A stretch of DNA of 64,000 bases from Microvirga sp. TS319 (GTDB lineage Bacteria > Pseudomonadota > Alphaproteobacteria > Rhizobiales > Beijerinckiaceae): assembly GCF_041276405.1 (NCBI RefSeq), contig NZ_JBGGGT010000002.1, forward strand, positions 2,517,001 to 2,581,000, written 5' to 3'. Positions 1 to 9,164 of this stretch are shown here, one piece after another. The stretch's first letter is position 1; every line of letters begins with the position of its first letter. The notes below the pieces were generated by a model that did no database searches, had not been told where the DNA came from, and saw only the letters and a program-made list of their open reading frames with translations. The translations under genes were made by a program, and so were the position numbers.

Positions 1-454
1 ATACTTCGGCCTAGTGCCAGATGGAGAAGTTAGAGCATCGACCCGATCAGGTCCGCTTCGCGCCCCATTCGGTCGTTGAGGTTGCGCTGGAGATTTCCCA
101 AAAGCTGCCATAAGGCGGCAGCCCGCCCCACCACGGCATTGGACACTGAGTGGATAACCATTCCGGTTTCCCGGCTAGCAGCATTGCCGCCCAAGTTCGC
201 CTGTCGCAGTCAAGATGAACAAGGATGCTCCAGTGGGAATAATCTTCACCCATCGATTGGGGTTAACAACGAACGAGATTGTACCTTCGATTGACAGATT
301 TAGCTTCATCTGGGGCTGAATAAGTATACGAGGCCGGGTTGCTCAAGACTTTCGATTCATGCATGTTCAGCAGCGCTGGTGCAGGGGGGCGCGCCGAAGC
401 GGTTCATGCACAACGATTTAATCGAAGCCCTCCTATGCGCCGGGGGGTGTCGAA
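1..454. other. Upstream region of the defence island, no gene seen
   Basis: I see no convincing gene here. Open frames on both strands lack ribosome binding sites and recognisable protein features. The last few bases hold a G-run (about 442-448) that serves as the ribosome binding site of the DUF6361 gene, so its promoter is probably in this stretch. Confidence 0.5.
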
Positions 455-1630
455 TTGTCTTCAATCGGCTGGATCGACTTCGACGAAAAGGAGCGCGAGC
501 GGGCCCAGCGCCTGATGCAGCTCTTCACTGAACAGGAAGCTCGAGACGAACTGGGGCTAGGCGCGATACGCGACTCTATCGCCGACCACCTCTTCCCTGG
601 CACCAGCACTGTGCAGACCCGCCTGCGCTACATGCTGTTCGTTCCTTACATCTTCTCGCGTCTCCCGCGGGAGCGGAGCAGCAGGGAAATTGCCGATCAG
701 ATAAGGAACGACCAGCTTCGCCTTCGCGATGCCCTTGTCGCTGGCGACGAGAAGAGCGGCGTGATCGGCGTCAACGCCGGTCCGAAGTTGAAGAGGCTGC
801 CGGCAAGCGTCTATTGGGCTGGGCTCGAGGCATGGGGCATCCGTCGGTTCTCCGGCTCCATCGATGCCTATGCGGCGTCGCTGCCGTCCTGGCCCAGGAA
901 CACCGGGAAGGATCACGCCGATGACGACCATGGCGCGGGGCGAACCGTTCCGACGCCCTGGCATCCGCGCCTGCCCAAACCTCCCAAGGACATGCTCGAG
1001 AAGACGAGCTTCGCGCTGAGCGACGAAGAAGCCAGTTTCGTGGTCGACCGTCTGGTGGACAGCAATCCAGACAGTTTGTTGGCCTTCCTCGCCAAGAACG
1101 GTCTCAGGGCGAAGTCAGAGCATATCTGGTCGCACCCCCACCTTTCCAGTTTCCCCAAACGTGCTAGTAGGCTGGTGGAGCACGCGTCAATCTTCTCCGA
1201 CGTGATGTACGGGGCCGCCTTGCAATACAATCTGCTGCTCAGCCAGTTGCGCGGCAATGAGCAGTGGATCGAGGATTACAGCAAAGAGATCAGGAAGTGG
1301 CAGCAGGACTTCGACCTGGCACGCCTCGAGGACTGGTCGATCGAGGACTTCTGGGAAGAGATCCGCCACCCGGCGCACCGCGTGCAGGATCCGACCAGGC
1401 GCTTCGTCATCGAATGGACGGACTTGATCCGAACCAGCAGCGCTCTCAAGCGCGACGCCTCCAAGGCCTACTCGCTGGTGAAGGATCGTGAGCGCCGCCT
1501 GAAGAAGGCGCAATCGCGGTTCACCAACCGGGCTGCCCGCGACCGGTGGCAGGGCTCCTCCGGCGCCTATCGACTGCAGTTCCGTTGGTCCCAGGCCAGC
1601 CGGCACCTTGAGGACCTCGCCCGTGGCTAA
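455..1630 (+). CDS. DUF6361 family protein, first gene of a helicase-linked operon
   Basis: The 391-residue protein opens with a short sequence typical of DUF6361 (SSIGWIDFDEKERERA), followed by the family's conserved segment around residues 35-65 (LFPGTSTVQTRLRYMLFVP). No catalytic motif is visible and the biochemical role of the family is unknown. I chose the TTG start at 455 because a G-rich ribosome binding site lies six bases upstream and the family's N-terminus begins there. The stop overlaps the next gene's GTG start (GTGGCTAA), which implies translational coupling with the PLD-like and helicase genes. DUF6361 beside a PLD protein and a helicase suggests a nucleic-acid-targeting defence complex. 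That role is inference; the family assignment is fairly secure. Confidence 0.85.
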   Translation: MSSIGWIDFDEKERERAQRLMQLFTEQEARDELGLGAIRDSIADHLFPGTSTVQTRLRYMLFVPYIFSRLPRERSSREIADQIRNDQLRLRDALVAGDEKSGVIGVNAGPKLKRLPASVYWAGLEAWGIRRFSGSIDAYAASLPSWPRNTGKDHADDDHGAGRTVPTPWHPRLPKPPKDMLEKTSFALSDEEASFVVDRLVDSNPDSLLAFLAKNGLRAKSEHIWSHPHLSSFPKRASRLVEHASIFSDVMYGAALQYNLLLSQLRGNEQWIEDYSKEIRKWQQDFDLARLEDWSIEDFWEEIRHPAHRVQDPTRRFVIEWTDLIRTSSALKRDASKAYSLVKDRERRLKKAQSRFTNRAARDRWQGSSGAYRLQFRWSQASRHLEDLARG

Positions 1631-3473
1631 GAGCACTCTGGATCCGGAAACGCGGCTCCTCTACAGCGATAGCCTCAAGGCCCCCTTCGGCTACGAGTTC
1701 GATGGCGGCATCGCCACGACGTTCTCGATGGATTTCGAGACAGCCCTCTCCGTGCCGGTCAGTCTGGCGTTCTTCTCGTCCAAGAGCCGCGACGAGATCC
1801 TCGAAGATCCCGTGACACTTCTCGAATCTGCGGAGCGCACAGCCGAGAAGCTGGTCGTCTACGTGGACGCTGGTCAGATCCACGCAGACGTTCGTCAAGG
1901 CTCGAGACTCGCCTCCCTGCTCGAGAAGGCGGTCGTTGAGGTGAAGGCGCCGAACGAAGGCAGCTTCCACCCCAAGCTCTGGGCGTTGCGCTTCAAGCCT
2001 CTCGACCGCGATCGGCCAGCGCTCATGCGGCTGCTGATCTTGTCCCGCAATCTGACTCGCGACAGGTCCTGGGATGCAGCCATGTGCCTCGACGGCGAAC
2101 GCGGCACGAAGCCGTTCGCCTCCAACAAGCCGCTGCACGATCTCATCGCGGCCTTGCCCGGAATGGCTGTCGGCGAAACCCAAGCTGCTCGCCGCGCCAT
2201 GACCTTGGCCATGGCCAACGACCTCCGTTACGTGCACTGGGATCGGCCGCCCGGTTGCGACGCCATGGAATTCCATGTCAACGGCGTCGGCTCGCATGGA
2301 TGGAAGCCGACCCGGAGCAAGCGCATCGCGATCATGTCGCCATTCGTCGAACCCGGAGCACTCAGGTACCTCGTGGATCTCGCCGATCAGGCTCCGAAGC
2401 TGATCAGTCGTCCTGACCAGCTCGTCTGTTTGCCCGGAGACGTCCTCGGCCGATTCAAGGAAGTAGCGGTGCTCGACGAGATGGCAGAGACCGAAGACGG
2501 GGAGGAACCCTATCGCAACGAGCAGCAAGGCCTTCACGCCAAGGTCTTCATCCAGGAGGACGGCAAGGACGTAAGGCTCACCTTGGGTTCCGGAAACGCG
2601 ACGAATTCGGCACTTCTTCCCGGGGGCCGCGCGACGTCCAACGTCGAGGTCTTCGCCACGCTCCATGGCCTGCGCAAACATCTCGGTGGGATCGACGAGA
2701 TCCTGGGCGAAACCGGCTTCGGTCGGATGACGCGGACATTCCAACCTGACGAGGCGGAACCACCCGATCCAGCCGATGTCTCGGCTGATCAGAACCTTTT
2801 GCAGGCACGCAGGGCACTTGCACGTGGCGCACTGCTCCTTCGCTGCGAAGCCGAGGAGGAGGATGGTGTCAAGCGTTGGAAGCTGTGGCTCGTTCCGCCG
2901 AAGGACGATCTGCAACTTGACAAGCTCGGTCGGGTGCGGGCCTGGCCCATCACCTTGGGCGAAGGACACGCTCGAGATGCCCTGGCCGGCATTCGCAGCG
3001 GATCGCCGATCGACCTCGGCACGATGTCCCTTGTCGATCTGACAAGCTTCATTGCCCTTGAGATCACCGATGACGCCACTGGTCGCACCGAACTCTTCAG
3101 CACCGGCTTGACCGTGGAAGGCATGCCCGAGGAGCGAGACCTCGCGATCCTCAACCACGTGATCGACAGCAGGCAGAAGTTCATGGCGTACCTGCGGCTC
3201 CTGCTGGCTTCCTTCATCGATCAACCATTGCCGCCGCTGGGCCCGAACGGAAAGGGCAAACGATTCTGGGGCAGCGGCGCCGCCGACGCCCCCCTGTTCG
3301 AGGACCTGGTCCGTGCGCTGTGCGCCGGTGATGGTCGTCTCGCGACAGTCGATCGGCTGATCAGGCGGCTCTCACGCGAAACCGACGCCGTTGCGGAGGA
3401 TCGCGTCCCGGCCGAATTCAAGGAGCTGTGGCAAGTGTTTCGTACCGTCCTGGAGGCTTCCGATGCGCGGTGA
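1623..3473 (+). CDS. Phospholipase D-like domain protein (putative defence nuclease)
   Basis: This 616-residue protein carries two HxK signatures of the PLD superfamily. The first is FHPKLW at about residues 115-120, followed by SRNLTRD. The second is LHAKVF at about 304-309, followed by GSGNATNSA. Paired HxK half-sites form the active site of PLD-type nucleases and phosphodiesterases, and such proteins (for example DrmC of DISARM) accompany helicases in defence loci. I chose the GTG at 1623 because it overlaps the upstream stop and has a GAGGA ribosome binding site at 1610-1614; a TTG at 1608 is also in frame. It ends 11 bases inside the helicase gene. Nuclease activity is inferred from the motifs. 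Confidence 0.82.
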   Translation: MAKSTLDPETRLLYSDSLKAPFGYEFDGGIATTFSMDFETALSVPVSLAFFSSKSRDEILEDPVTLLESAERTAEKLVVYVDAGQIHADVRQGSRLASLLEKAVVEVKAPNEGSFHPKLWALRFKPLDRDRPALMRLLILSRNLTRDRSWDAAMCLDGERGTKPFASNKPLHDLIAALPGMAVGETQAARRAMTLAMANDLRYVHWDRPPGCDAMEFHVNGVGSHGWKPTRSKRIAIMSPFVEPGALRYLVDLADQAPKLISRPDQLVCLPGDVLGRFKEVAVLDEMAETEDGEEPYRNEQQGLHAKVFIQEDGKDVRLTLGSGNATNSALLPGGRATSNVEVFATLHGLRKHLGGIDEILGETGFGRMTRTFQPDEAEPPDPADVSADQNLLQARRALARGALLLRCEAEEEDGVKRWKLWLVPPKDDLQLDKLGRVRAWPITLGEGHARDALAGIRSGSPIDLGTMSLVDLTSFIALEITDDATGRTELFSTGLTVEGMPEERDLAILNHVIDSRQKFMAYLRLLLASFIDQPLPPLGPNGKGKRFWGSGAADAPLFEDLVRALCAGDGRLATVDRLIRRLSRETDAVAEDRVPAEFKELWQVFRTVLEASDAR

Positions 3474-6400
3474 ACCATTCGACGCTACGGCGTCGCTCGT
3501 CCAGCTCAAGCGGTTCCAGCGGCGCACGGTCGATTACGTCTTCGACCGCTTGCATGGACCCGATCCGGTCCGGCACTTCCTCGTGGCCGACGAGGTTGGC
3601 CTGGGCAAGACCATGATCGCCCGCGGCATCGTCGCAAAGACGATCGAGAAGCTGTGGCCCACGGCCAAGCGCATCGACATCCTCTACATCTGCTCCAACC
3701 AGGCCATAGCCGCACAGAATCTCAATCGGCTGAACGTGCTGGGCAAGGAGGCGATGGCTTTGCCAACACGCATCACGCTCATGCCCCTGCGGATGCGCAG
3801 TAAGGACAAGGAAGACGCTATCGCCCGCAACGGCGTTAACTTCATCAGCCTGACGCCCGACACCACCTTCAACCTCCATTCCACCACCGGTGTCATGGAG
3901 GAGCGCGCGTTTCTCTTCAGACTTCTCGAGCCCTTTGCTCGCTTCACGCCTCTCAAGAATGCCCTGCAGGTCGGCGCCAGCGTCGACAAGTGGAAGGGCG
4001 AAGTCGATCGGATGTCTCTCGATGGAATCGACAAGACCATCATTCGCCGTTTCCGATCCATCGTTTCGAAGAACAAGGGATTGCTCGCCGATCTCGACGC
4101 GGTATGCGAGTTGTTCGCCCGCCGCCGACCGAATTACCCGAATGAGACGCTTTGGGCCCGGAATGCTCTCGTCGGCAAGCTGAGGAAGGTGCTGTCGCAG
4201 GCCTGCATCGTCGCCTTGAAGCCAGACCTGATCATCCTCGACGAGTTTCAACGCTTTCGCGAGCTGCTGTCCGGCGCAGGAGATGCTGGGGAGCTTGCAC
4301 GCGCCCTGTTCGAGTACGGCGACCAGGAATCCGGTGCGCGAACGCTTCTTCTTTCCGCCACTCCCTATAAGATGCTGACGTTGTCGGAAGACGCTTCGGA
4401 CGACGGCGACCATTACGGCGACTTCCTCAAGACGGTCGGCTTCCTTCATGGTCATGACCGCGCCGCTGCCGTAGCCGACGAACTCGACGTCGAGATGAGA
4501 CAGTTCCGCCGTTTCCTTCAACAGTTCCCAGAGGGGACCAAACGGGCCAAGCAGGTGCGTGCCGGCATCGAGCGGCGCCTGAAAAGGGTGATGACCCGCA
4601 CGGAACGGGTGGACAGCACCAGCGACAAGGATTCGATGCTCACGGAACCCGTCATGCAAGCGAAGATCGCACCCATCGATCTTCACCATGCGGCAGTCGC
4701 GGCAGAGGTGGCTCGCGTCGCCGGCGCTCCGGAGATCATCGAGTACTGGAAGTCGGCACCTTATTTGCTCAATTTCATGCGGGACTATGCTCTTAAGAAA
4801 CTGCTGAAGAAAGCAGTGGAGGAGTCCGACCCAGCGCTGGTCGCGGCCGTTGCCAAAGCAGAAGCCCACTCCCTGAAGCCGGACGTCATCGACAAGTACC
4901 AGCCCATCGACCCTGGCAACGCTCGGCTTCGAGCACTTATGTCGGACCTGTTCGATGACGGCCTCGATCAGCAGCTCTGGATCGCACCGTCGCTGCCCTA
5001 CTATGGCTCGGCGCCAAGCGGCCGAGCCTCGACCAAGGCTCTGGTCTTCTCGGCGTGGCAAATGGTGCCCGACGCTTTGGCAGCTCTCATCTCTTATGAG
5101 GTCGAGCGCCGAATGGGCGCTGCGGCGACGAACCGCGACTACAGCAGCGCCACCAAGCGGCGACCTCTGCAGTTCTCGGTGGAGAATGGCCGACCCACCG
5201 CCCTGCGCTCGGTCAACCTCATCTACCCTTCTCCGTTGCTGGCCGAAGCAGGCGATCCATTGCACATCTTCGCGGCGAGCCCCGAACGGCTCAGCCTCGA
5301 GGAAATGCGCCAGGCAGTTCGCGAAAGCATCTCTTCGAAACTGGTCGGGCACCCCCGAAGCGAAGCCGGGGATTCTTCTGCGACGCGGGACTGGGAATGG
5401 TCGGCAGCCGCCTGCGTGGATGCCGTCGCCGGCAATCGCGCTCTCGAGTGGTTGCAAGGCGATGCTTTTGCCTGGACCCGTAACGAAGCCGGATTTCGCG
5501 ATCACGTCGCCGAATTGAGACGCGCGACAGGAGCCTCTCCTGCCCCTCTCCATGACGCTGCGATCGAACTCCTCGTGGATCTTGCGCTTGGAAGCCCGGC
5601 GGTTTGTGCGGTTCGTGCCCTGCGACGTATCGCGCCAGAACTCGCCTTCGACGACCCGGTCCTGCTCGAAGCGGCGGCCCACGTCGCCTGGGGCTTCCGC
5701 ACGCTCTTCAATCAGCATGAGGCGGTGGCGCTGCTGCGTCAGGAGAGCGAGGAGCATTATTGGCGCAGCGTTCTTGCTCATTGCGCCGCGCACAACCTGC
5801 AAGCAGTCCTCGACGAGTACGCCCACTACCTGTTGGAAGGCGAAGGTCTCCTAGGTGCCGCTCCGGCCGATCGGGCGTCGCGCGTGGCGCAGGCGATGGT
5901 CAATGCCCTCTCCATTCGGCCGTCGCAGATCGAAGCCGACGACATCAGCGTGGAGAACGGACGCATCGTTTTCCGCGATCCCATCAAGATGCGCGGTCGT
6001 TTCGCCATGCGGCTCGCCGAGGTTAAGGACGATGAGGGTGGTTCCGTCCGACTGTCCACAGTCCGGGAAGCTTTCAACTCGCCGTTCCGTCCGTTCGTGC
6101 TGGCGACGACCTCCATCGGGCAGGAGGGACTGGACTTCCACCCCTATTGCCACCGCGTGTACCATTGGAACCTCCCCGGTAATCCAGTCGACCTCGAACA
6201 GCGGGAGGGGCGCGTCCATCGATTTAAGGGACATGCCGTACGCTTGAACGTGGCCGCGGCGCATGCCGATGACCTGCGGCGCAGTCGAAAGGCGATCGAG
6301 GACCCGTGGGGCACGATGTTCGCAGCTGCGCGGCGCGCGACGAATAGCCAGGACGAACTCATTCCATACTGGATCTACGAAGGCCCGACGAAGGTGGAAC

Positions 6401-6591
6401 GACGCGTGCCCATGCTGCCCTTCAGTCGAGAGGAGAAGCGACTGGAATGGCTCAAGCGGAGCTTGACGGTCTACCGCCTCGCGTTCGGTCAACCGAGACA
6501 GGACGACCTGTTGGCGCACCTTGTGAGGCTCGTTGGCGAAGGCATCGATGCGAGCGCGTTCGACGATCTCCAGATCCGGTTGCGGCCTTGA
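3463..6591 (+). CDS. Large SF2 (SNF2-like) helicase of the DUF6361-PLD operon
   Basis: A 1042-residue superfamily 2 helicase. Motif I is DEVGLGKT (about residues 43-50), motif II DEFQRF (about 260), motif III SATPY (about 300), motif V QEGLDF (about 887) and motif VI QREGRVHRF (about 913). About 550 residues separate motifs III and V, much more than in a minimal helicase, so the protein probably has a large insertion domain. The start at 3463 is preceded by GGAGG with six bases of spacing and overlaps the PLD gene by 11 bases; an in-frame ATG at 3391 lies deep in that gene and is less likely. It is the motor of the three-gene operon, probably translocating on or remodelling invading DNA. The defence role is inferred from gene content. 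Confidence 0.88.
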   Translation: MRGEPFDATASLVQLKRFQRRTVDYVFDRLHGPDPVRHFLVADEVGLGKTMIARGIVAKTIEKLWPTAKRIDILYICSNQAIAAQNLNRLNVLGKEAMALPTRITLMPLRMRSKDKEDAIARNGVNFISLTPDTTFNLHSTTGVMEERAFLFRLLEPFARFTPLKNALQVGASVDKWKGEVDRMSLDGIDKTIIRRFRSIVSKNKGLLADLDAVCELFARRRPNYPNETLWARNALVGKLRKVLSQACIVALKPDLIILDEFQRFRELLSGAGDAGELARALFEYGDQESGARTLLLSATPYKMLTLSEDASDDGDHYGDFLKTVGFLHGHDRAAAVADELDVEMRQFRRFLQQFPEGTKRAKQVRAGIERRLKRVMTRTERVDSTSDKDSMLTEPVMQAKIAPIDLHHAAVAAEVARVAGAPEIIEYWKSAPYLLNFMRDYALKKLLKKAVEESDPALVAAVAKAEAHSLKPDVIDKYQPIDPGNARLRALMSDLFDDGLDQQLWIAPSLPYYGSAPSGRASTKALVFSAWQMVPDALAALISYEVERRMGAAATNRDYSSATKRRPLQFSVENGRPTALRSVNLIYPSPLLAEAGDPLHIFAASPERLSLEEMRQAVRESISSKLVGHPRSEAGDSSATRDWEWSAAACVDAVAGNRALEWLQGDAFAWTRNEAGFRDHVAELRRATGASPAPLHDAAIELLVDLALGSPAVCAVRALRRIAPELAFDDPVLLEAAAHVAWGFRTLFNQHEAVALLRQESEEHYWRSVLAHCAAHNLQAVLDEYAHYLLEGEGLLGAAPADRASRVAQAMVNALSIRPSQIEADDISVENGRIVFRDPIKMRGRFAMRLAEVKDDEGGSVRLSTVREAFNSPFRPFVLATTSIGQEGLDFHPYCHRVYHWNLPGNPVDLEQREGRVHRFKGHAVRLNVAAAHADDLRRSRKAIEDPWGTMFAAARRATNSQDELIPYWIYEGPTKVERRVPMLPFSREEKRLEWLKRSLTVYRLAFGQPRQDDLLAHLVRLVGEGIDASAFDDLQIRLRP

Positions 6592-7005
6592 ACGCGCTTC
6601 GACCTTGGTCTTCGCGTCCGGCTCTCTCGTGCTGTCCGGTCAAAGATGCCCGGCTGACGCCGATCAAAGGACCTGCCGCCACCCAAATGCGGATTTGCGC
6701 CCCATTTCGGACTTACACAGTCTCGGACGCATGCCCTGAAAGCGGACGCTGCGGTTTTAGATTGCCAAGGCCAGTAAGGCGGACAGCGGTTGTTCGCTGC
6801 AAGTGCATTGTGAACGCTGCGTCCTTAAGAGCTTTCTTCGCACCGGGCGGAAACCGTCAGGCCGCGCGGAATGCATGGGCGAGGCGATTCAAGTTCGTCA
6901 GACTCTCGTCTGATGTTTCTAGAACACCCTGCCATTCTTCTTTGAGCTTCGCGCAAGGTTCGCTCGCGATAATGCTGCGAATCGGCTCTTGACGAAGGAT
7001 AGTGG
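6592..7005. other. Intergenic gap between two defence modules
   Basis: These 414 bases have no supportable gene. The gap separates the helicase operon from the ATPase/HNH pair, so the second module probably has its own promoter. I saw no clear terminator hairpin. Confidence 0.5.
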
Positions 7006-8118
7006 ATGACGCGCGGGAATAATAACGACGAAGAGCGGAAGTTCGATGCGCTACTGAGGTCGATCAACCCAGGAAACGTCTATTTCGTGACGGGAAAGAA
7101 CGGCTCGGGCAAATCCCGGTTCTTCGCATATGCTACAAAAGAACTGTGCCAAGCCCAGATTCGCAACAGGTTCCAGCCGGCTCGACTGCTTTGTCTATCG
7201 GGTACGTTGTACGACAAGTACCCTCCCATTATCTACAAACCGAGGGTCTCCAACAGCGACGTCGTTTATCTCGGCAACAAAGTGAATAACAATATGGTGT
7301 CTGGCACCGCCCCGTTTCGGGTTCTGTGTCTTTACATGCTGCGCCATATCGTTTCTCCGATCTTATGGGCCTCCATCAAGCAAGCGTTGGCGCGCCTGAA
7401 TTTTGAATCCCGTGTGACTTTCAGATTTCGAGAGCGCTCGCCTGGCAAATCAGACGCTTTCGGCGACCTTTCTCATGAATTGACCTGTGACCTCCTCGAT
7501 TCTCCGCAGGATATGGAAATGATCGATCGATACGTCGGGCTTCTTTCATCCGGTCGTATCAAACTGGCGGACATGAGCTTCTTCCGCGACGGCACGGCCT
7601 ACTGGCTTGGAGATCTCAGCTCGGGCGAAAAACAGTATGCGATTGCGATCTTGGGCTTCATCTACTGTGGCAACGAACGTTGCACGGTCTTCTATGACGA
7701 ACCAGAAAACTCGCTTCACCCGGCCTGGCAGTTGAGCATCGTCAAAGATCTGGTCGAAATCGCAGATAATCAGCTTCTCGACGCAACCCTCGTCATCGCA
7801 ACGCACTCGCCTTTGATCGCAAGCAGCGTGCGCAACGGTAATGTCCACGTATGCGACCTTCCTGCCGATCAGGCATGGCAGCGCGTCGACCTCTACGGTC
7901 GCGCGAGCGACACGGTTCTCCGCGAGCAGTTTCATCTCTTTTCTGCTCGATCGCCGGAGGTTGCCGTGATCATCAACAAGTGCCTTTCATTTATCGCCCG
8001 GAATGACACGGACGGCGTTGCCTTCCGGGAGGTGCAAGCTGAATTGCGGACCAAGAATCTAGACCTCACCCCGGACGATCCCGCAGCGGAAATCGTCACG
8101 ACAATTCTGGGGATTTGA
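7006..8118 (+). CDS. AAA/ABC-type ATPase, PtuA-like (Septu-like defence)
   Basis: A 370-residue SMC/OLD-type ATPase. Visible motifs are Walker A GKNGSGKS (residues 30-37), an ABC-like signature LSSGEKQ (about 204-210), Walker B with catalytic acid VFYDEPENSLHP (about 227-238) and an H-loop ATHSP (about 265-269). The gene ends one codon before an HNH nuclease gene. An ATPase of this type directly followed by a small HNH protein is the arrangement of the Septu anti-phage system (PtuA/PtuB) and of PtuAB effectors of some retrons. No reverse transcriptase is present, so a stand-alone Septu-like pair fits better. The ATPase is certain; the Septu label is inferred from architecture and size. Confidence 0.82.
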   Translation: MTRGNNNDEERKFDALLRSINPGNVYFVTGKNGSGKSRFFAYATKELCQAQIRNRFQPARLLCLSGTLYDKYPPIIYKPRVSNSDVVYLGNKVNNNMVSGTAPFRVLCLYMLRHIVSPILWASIKQALARLNFESRVTFRFRERSPGKSDAFGDLSHELTCDLLDSPQDMEMIDRYVGLLSSGRIKLADMSFFRDGTAYWLGDLSSGEKQYAIAILGFIYCGNERCTVFYDEPENSLHPAWQLSIVKDLVEIADNQLLDATLVIATHSPLIASSVRNGNVHVCDLPADQAWQRVDLYGRASDTVLREQFHLFSARSPEVAVIINKCLSFIARNDTDGVAFREVQAELRTKNLDLTPDDPAAEIVTTILGI

Positions 8119-8123
8119 GCGCG

Positions 8124-8801
8124 ATGGCACGACTTAACCCTGTTGCCAGGAGGGCGCTGAAGCGGAAAGCGTTTAGGAAGCCCATTGCCGATTATCTGGC
8201 TCGCGTAGTTGAGTGGGACCATTCAGCGCTAAAGCCCGTGAAGGACCTCGTACGGATCTTCCTCAGGCTCGAGCAGGACGAGATTTGTCCGTATTGCCAA
8301 CGGCTGATCATTCCGGAGCGCCGGAACATGACCGAGCACATCGAGCACTATCTGGACAAGTCACACGCCGAGTATCGAAAGTTTGGCTTCACGGCCACAA
8401 ATCTCGTTCTGGCTTGCATTGGTTGCAATATGACGAAGACCACGCGGGACCTCGTTGTCGACGGCAAGGCGAAGCCTATTCATCTAACGATTGCCGAGGC
8501 TCCGTTCCGCTGGCCTCATCCTTATTTTGACGACATAACAGAATCCCTCCACAAAGCGCCGGGACCGGTCTATTCAGCTATTCCCGGTTCGCTACGCCAA
8601 GCAGAAACTGAACAGATGATCACGGATCTTAAGCTCGATACGCTTGAGAATGCGGAGTCTCATCACGGTCGTCTTCTCGCGGAACAGAACCGGCTTTGGG
8701 AGGAGGTAAATGCCCTGATGAAACAAATGACGCCCGAGAACATGGCCAAACTCGAGCCGTTGCATGCGAGGCTCCAAAGGATCAGCAGGGAATTGAACTG
8801 A
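8124..8801 (+). CDS. HNH endonuclease, PtuB-like partner of the ATPase
   Basis: This 225-residue protein has a zinc-binding HNH nuclease core: CPYC at about residue 55, TEHIEHYLDK near 70-80 and NLVLACIGCNMTK near 95-108. The two Cys-x2-Cys pairs frame the histidine and asparagine of the nuclease fold. I chose the ATG at 8124, five bases after the ATPase stop; a TTG at 8115 overlapping that stop is an alternative. A basic N-terminus (ARLNPVARRALKRKAF) may contact nucleic acid. In Septu the ATPase controls the nuclease, which degrades invader DNA. That mechanism is family knowledge applied by inference. The end is followed by non-coding DNA. Confidence 0.82.
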   Translation: MARLNPVARRALKRKAFRKPIADYLARVVEWDHSALKPVKDLVRIFLRLEQDEICPYCQRLIIPERRNMTEHIEHYLDKSHAEYRKFGFTATNLVLACIGCNMTKTTRDLVVDGKAKPIHLTIAEAPFRWPHPYFDDITESLHKAPGPVYSAIPGSLRQAETEQMITDLKLDTLENAESHHGRLLAEQNRLWEEVNALMKQMTPENMAKLEPLHARLQRISRELN

Positions 8802-9089
8802 TCGCCGTATAGGACGCGATGTTGAAATCCAGCTAACGTTAGGGGGTGTCCGCAAATTTCTATGTCCGCTTTTCGCGCCAGTCGCTTTGCCAACAGACGG
8901 TCGGCTTCCGGCCCGCTTCGGACATCGGGTTTCGCCCAGCGCAAGGTCCGGGTTGGGTCAACCAAAGCCCTTGAGCGGGGTCCCGCGAAGGTCTCGATCC
9001 CGCTCCATTGCGGAAATACGGCCAAGGTCCGCCCGGTGCCATAACGAGACCTTCCCGATATCGCACGGCGATTCATGATAGAAGAAGCC
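8802..9089. other. Intergenic region with possible dispersed-repeat sequence
   Basis: No gene is supported. Bases about 8846-9050 contain GTCCGC-rich sequence of the kind often seen as dispersed non-coding repeats in Rhizobiales genomes. Similar GGACATT/GTCCG pieces recur near 12590, 15170 and 17500. The resemblance is by eye only. Confidence 0.3.
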
Positions 9090-9120
9090 AAGGGCGGGGC
9101 GCCATGTGCACCCCGCCCTT
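9090..9120 (-). terminator. Hairpin terminator downstream of the autotransporter
   Basis: A perfect 10-bp inverted repeat (AAGGGCGGGG at 9090-9099 pairing with 9111-9120) with an 11-base loop lies 45 bases beyond the autotransporter stop. On the minus strand it is followed by a T/C-rich run (TTCTTCT). Confidence 0.7.
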
Positions 9121-9164
9121 GGATGTGCGGCTTTCCTTTATCAGCAAGTCTGCCGGAATGGTCC

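Noticed and set aside
7006..8801. Retron with PtuAB effector
   Set aside because: No reverse transcriptase gene lies on either side.
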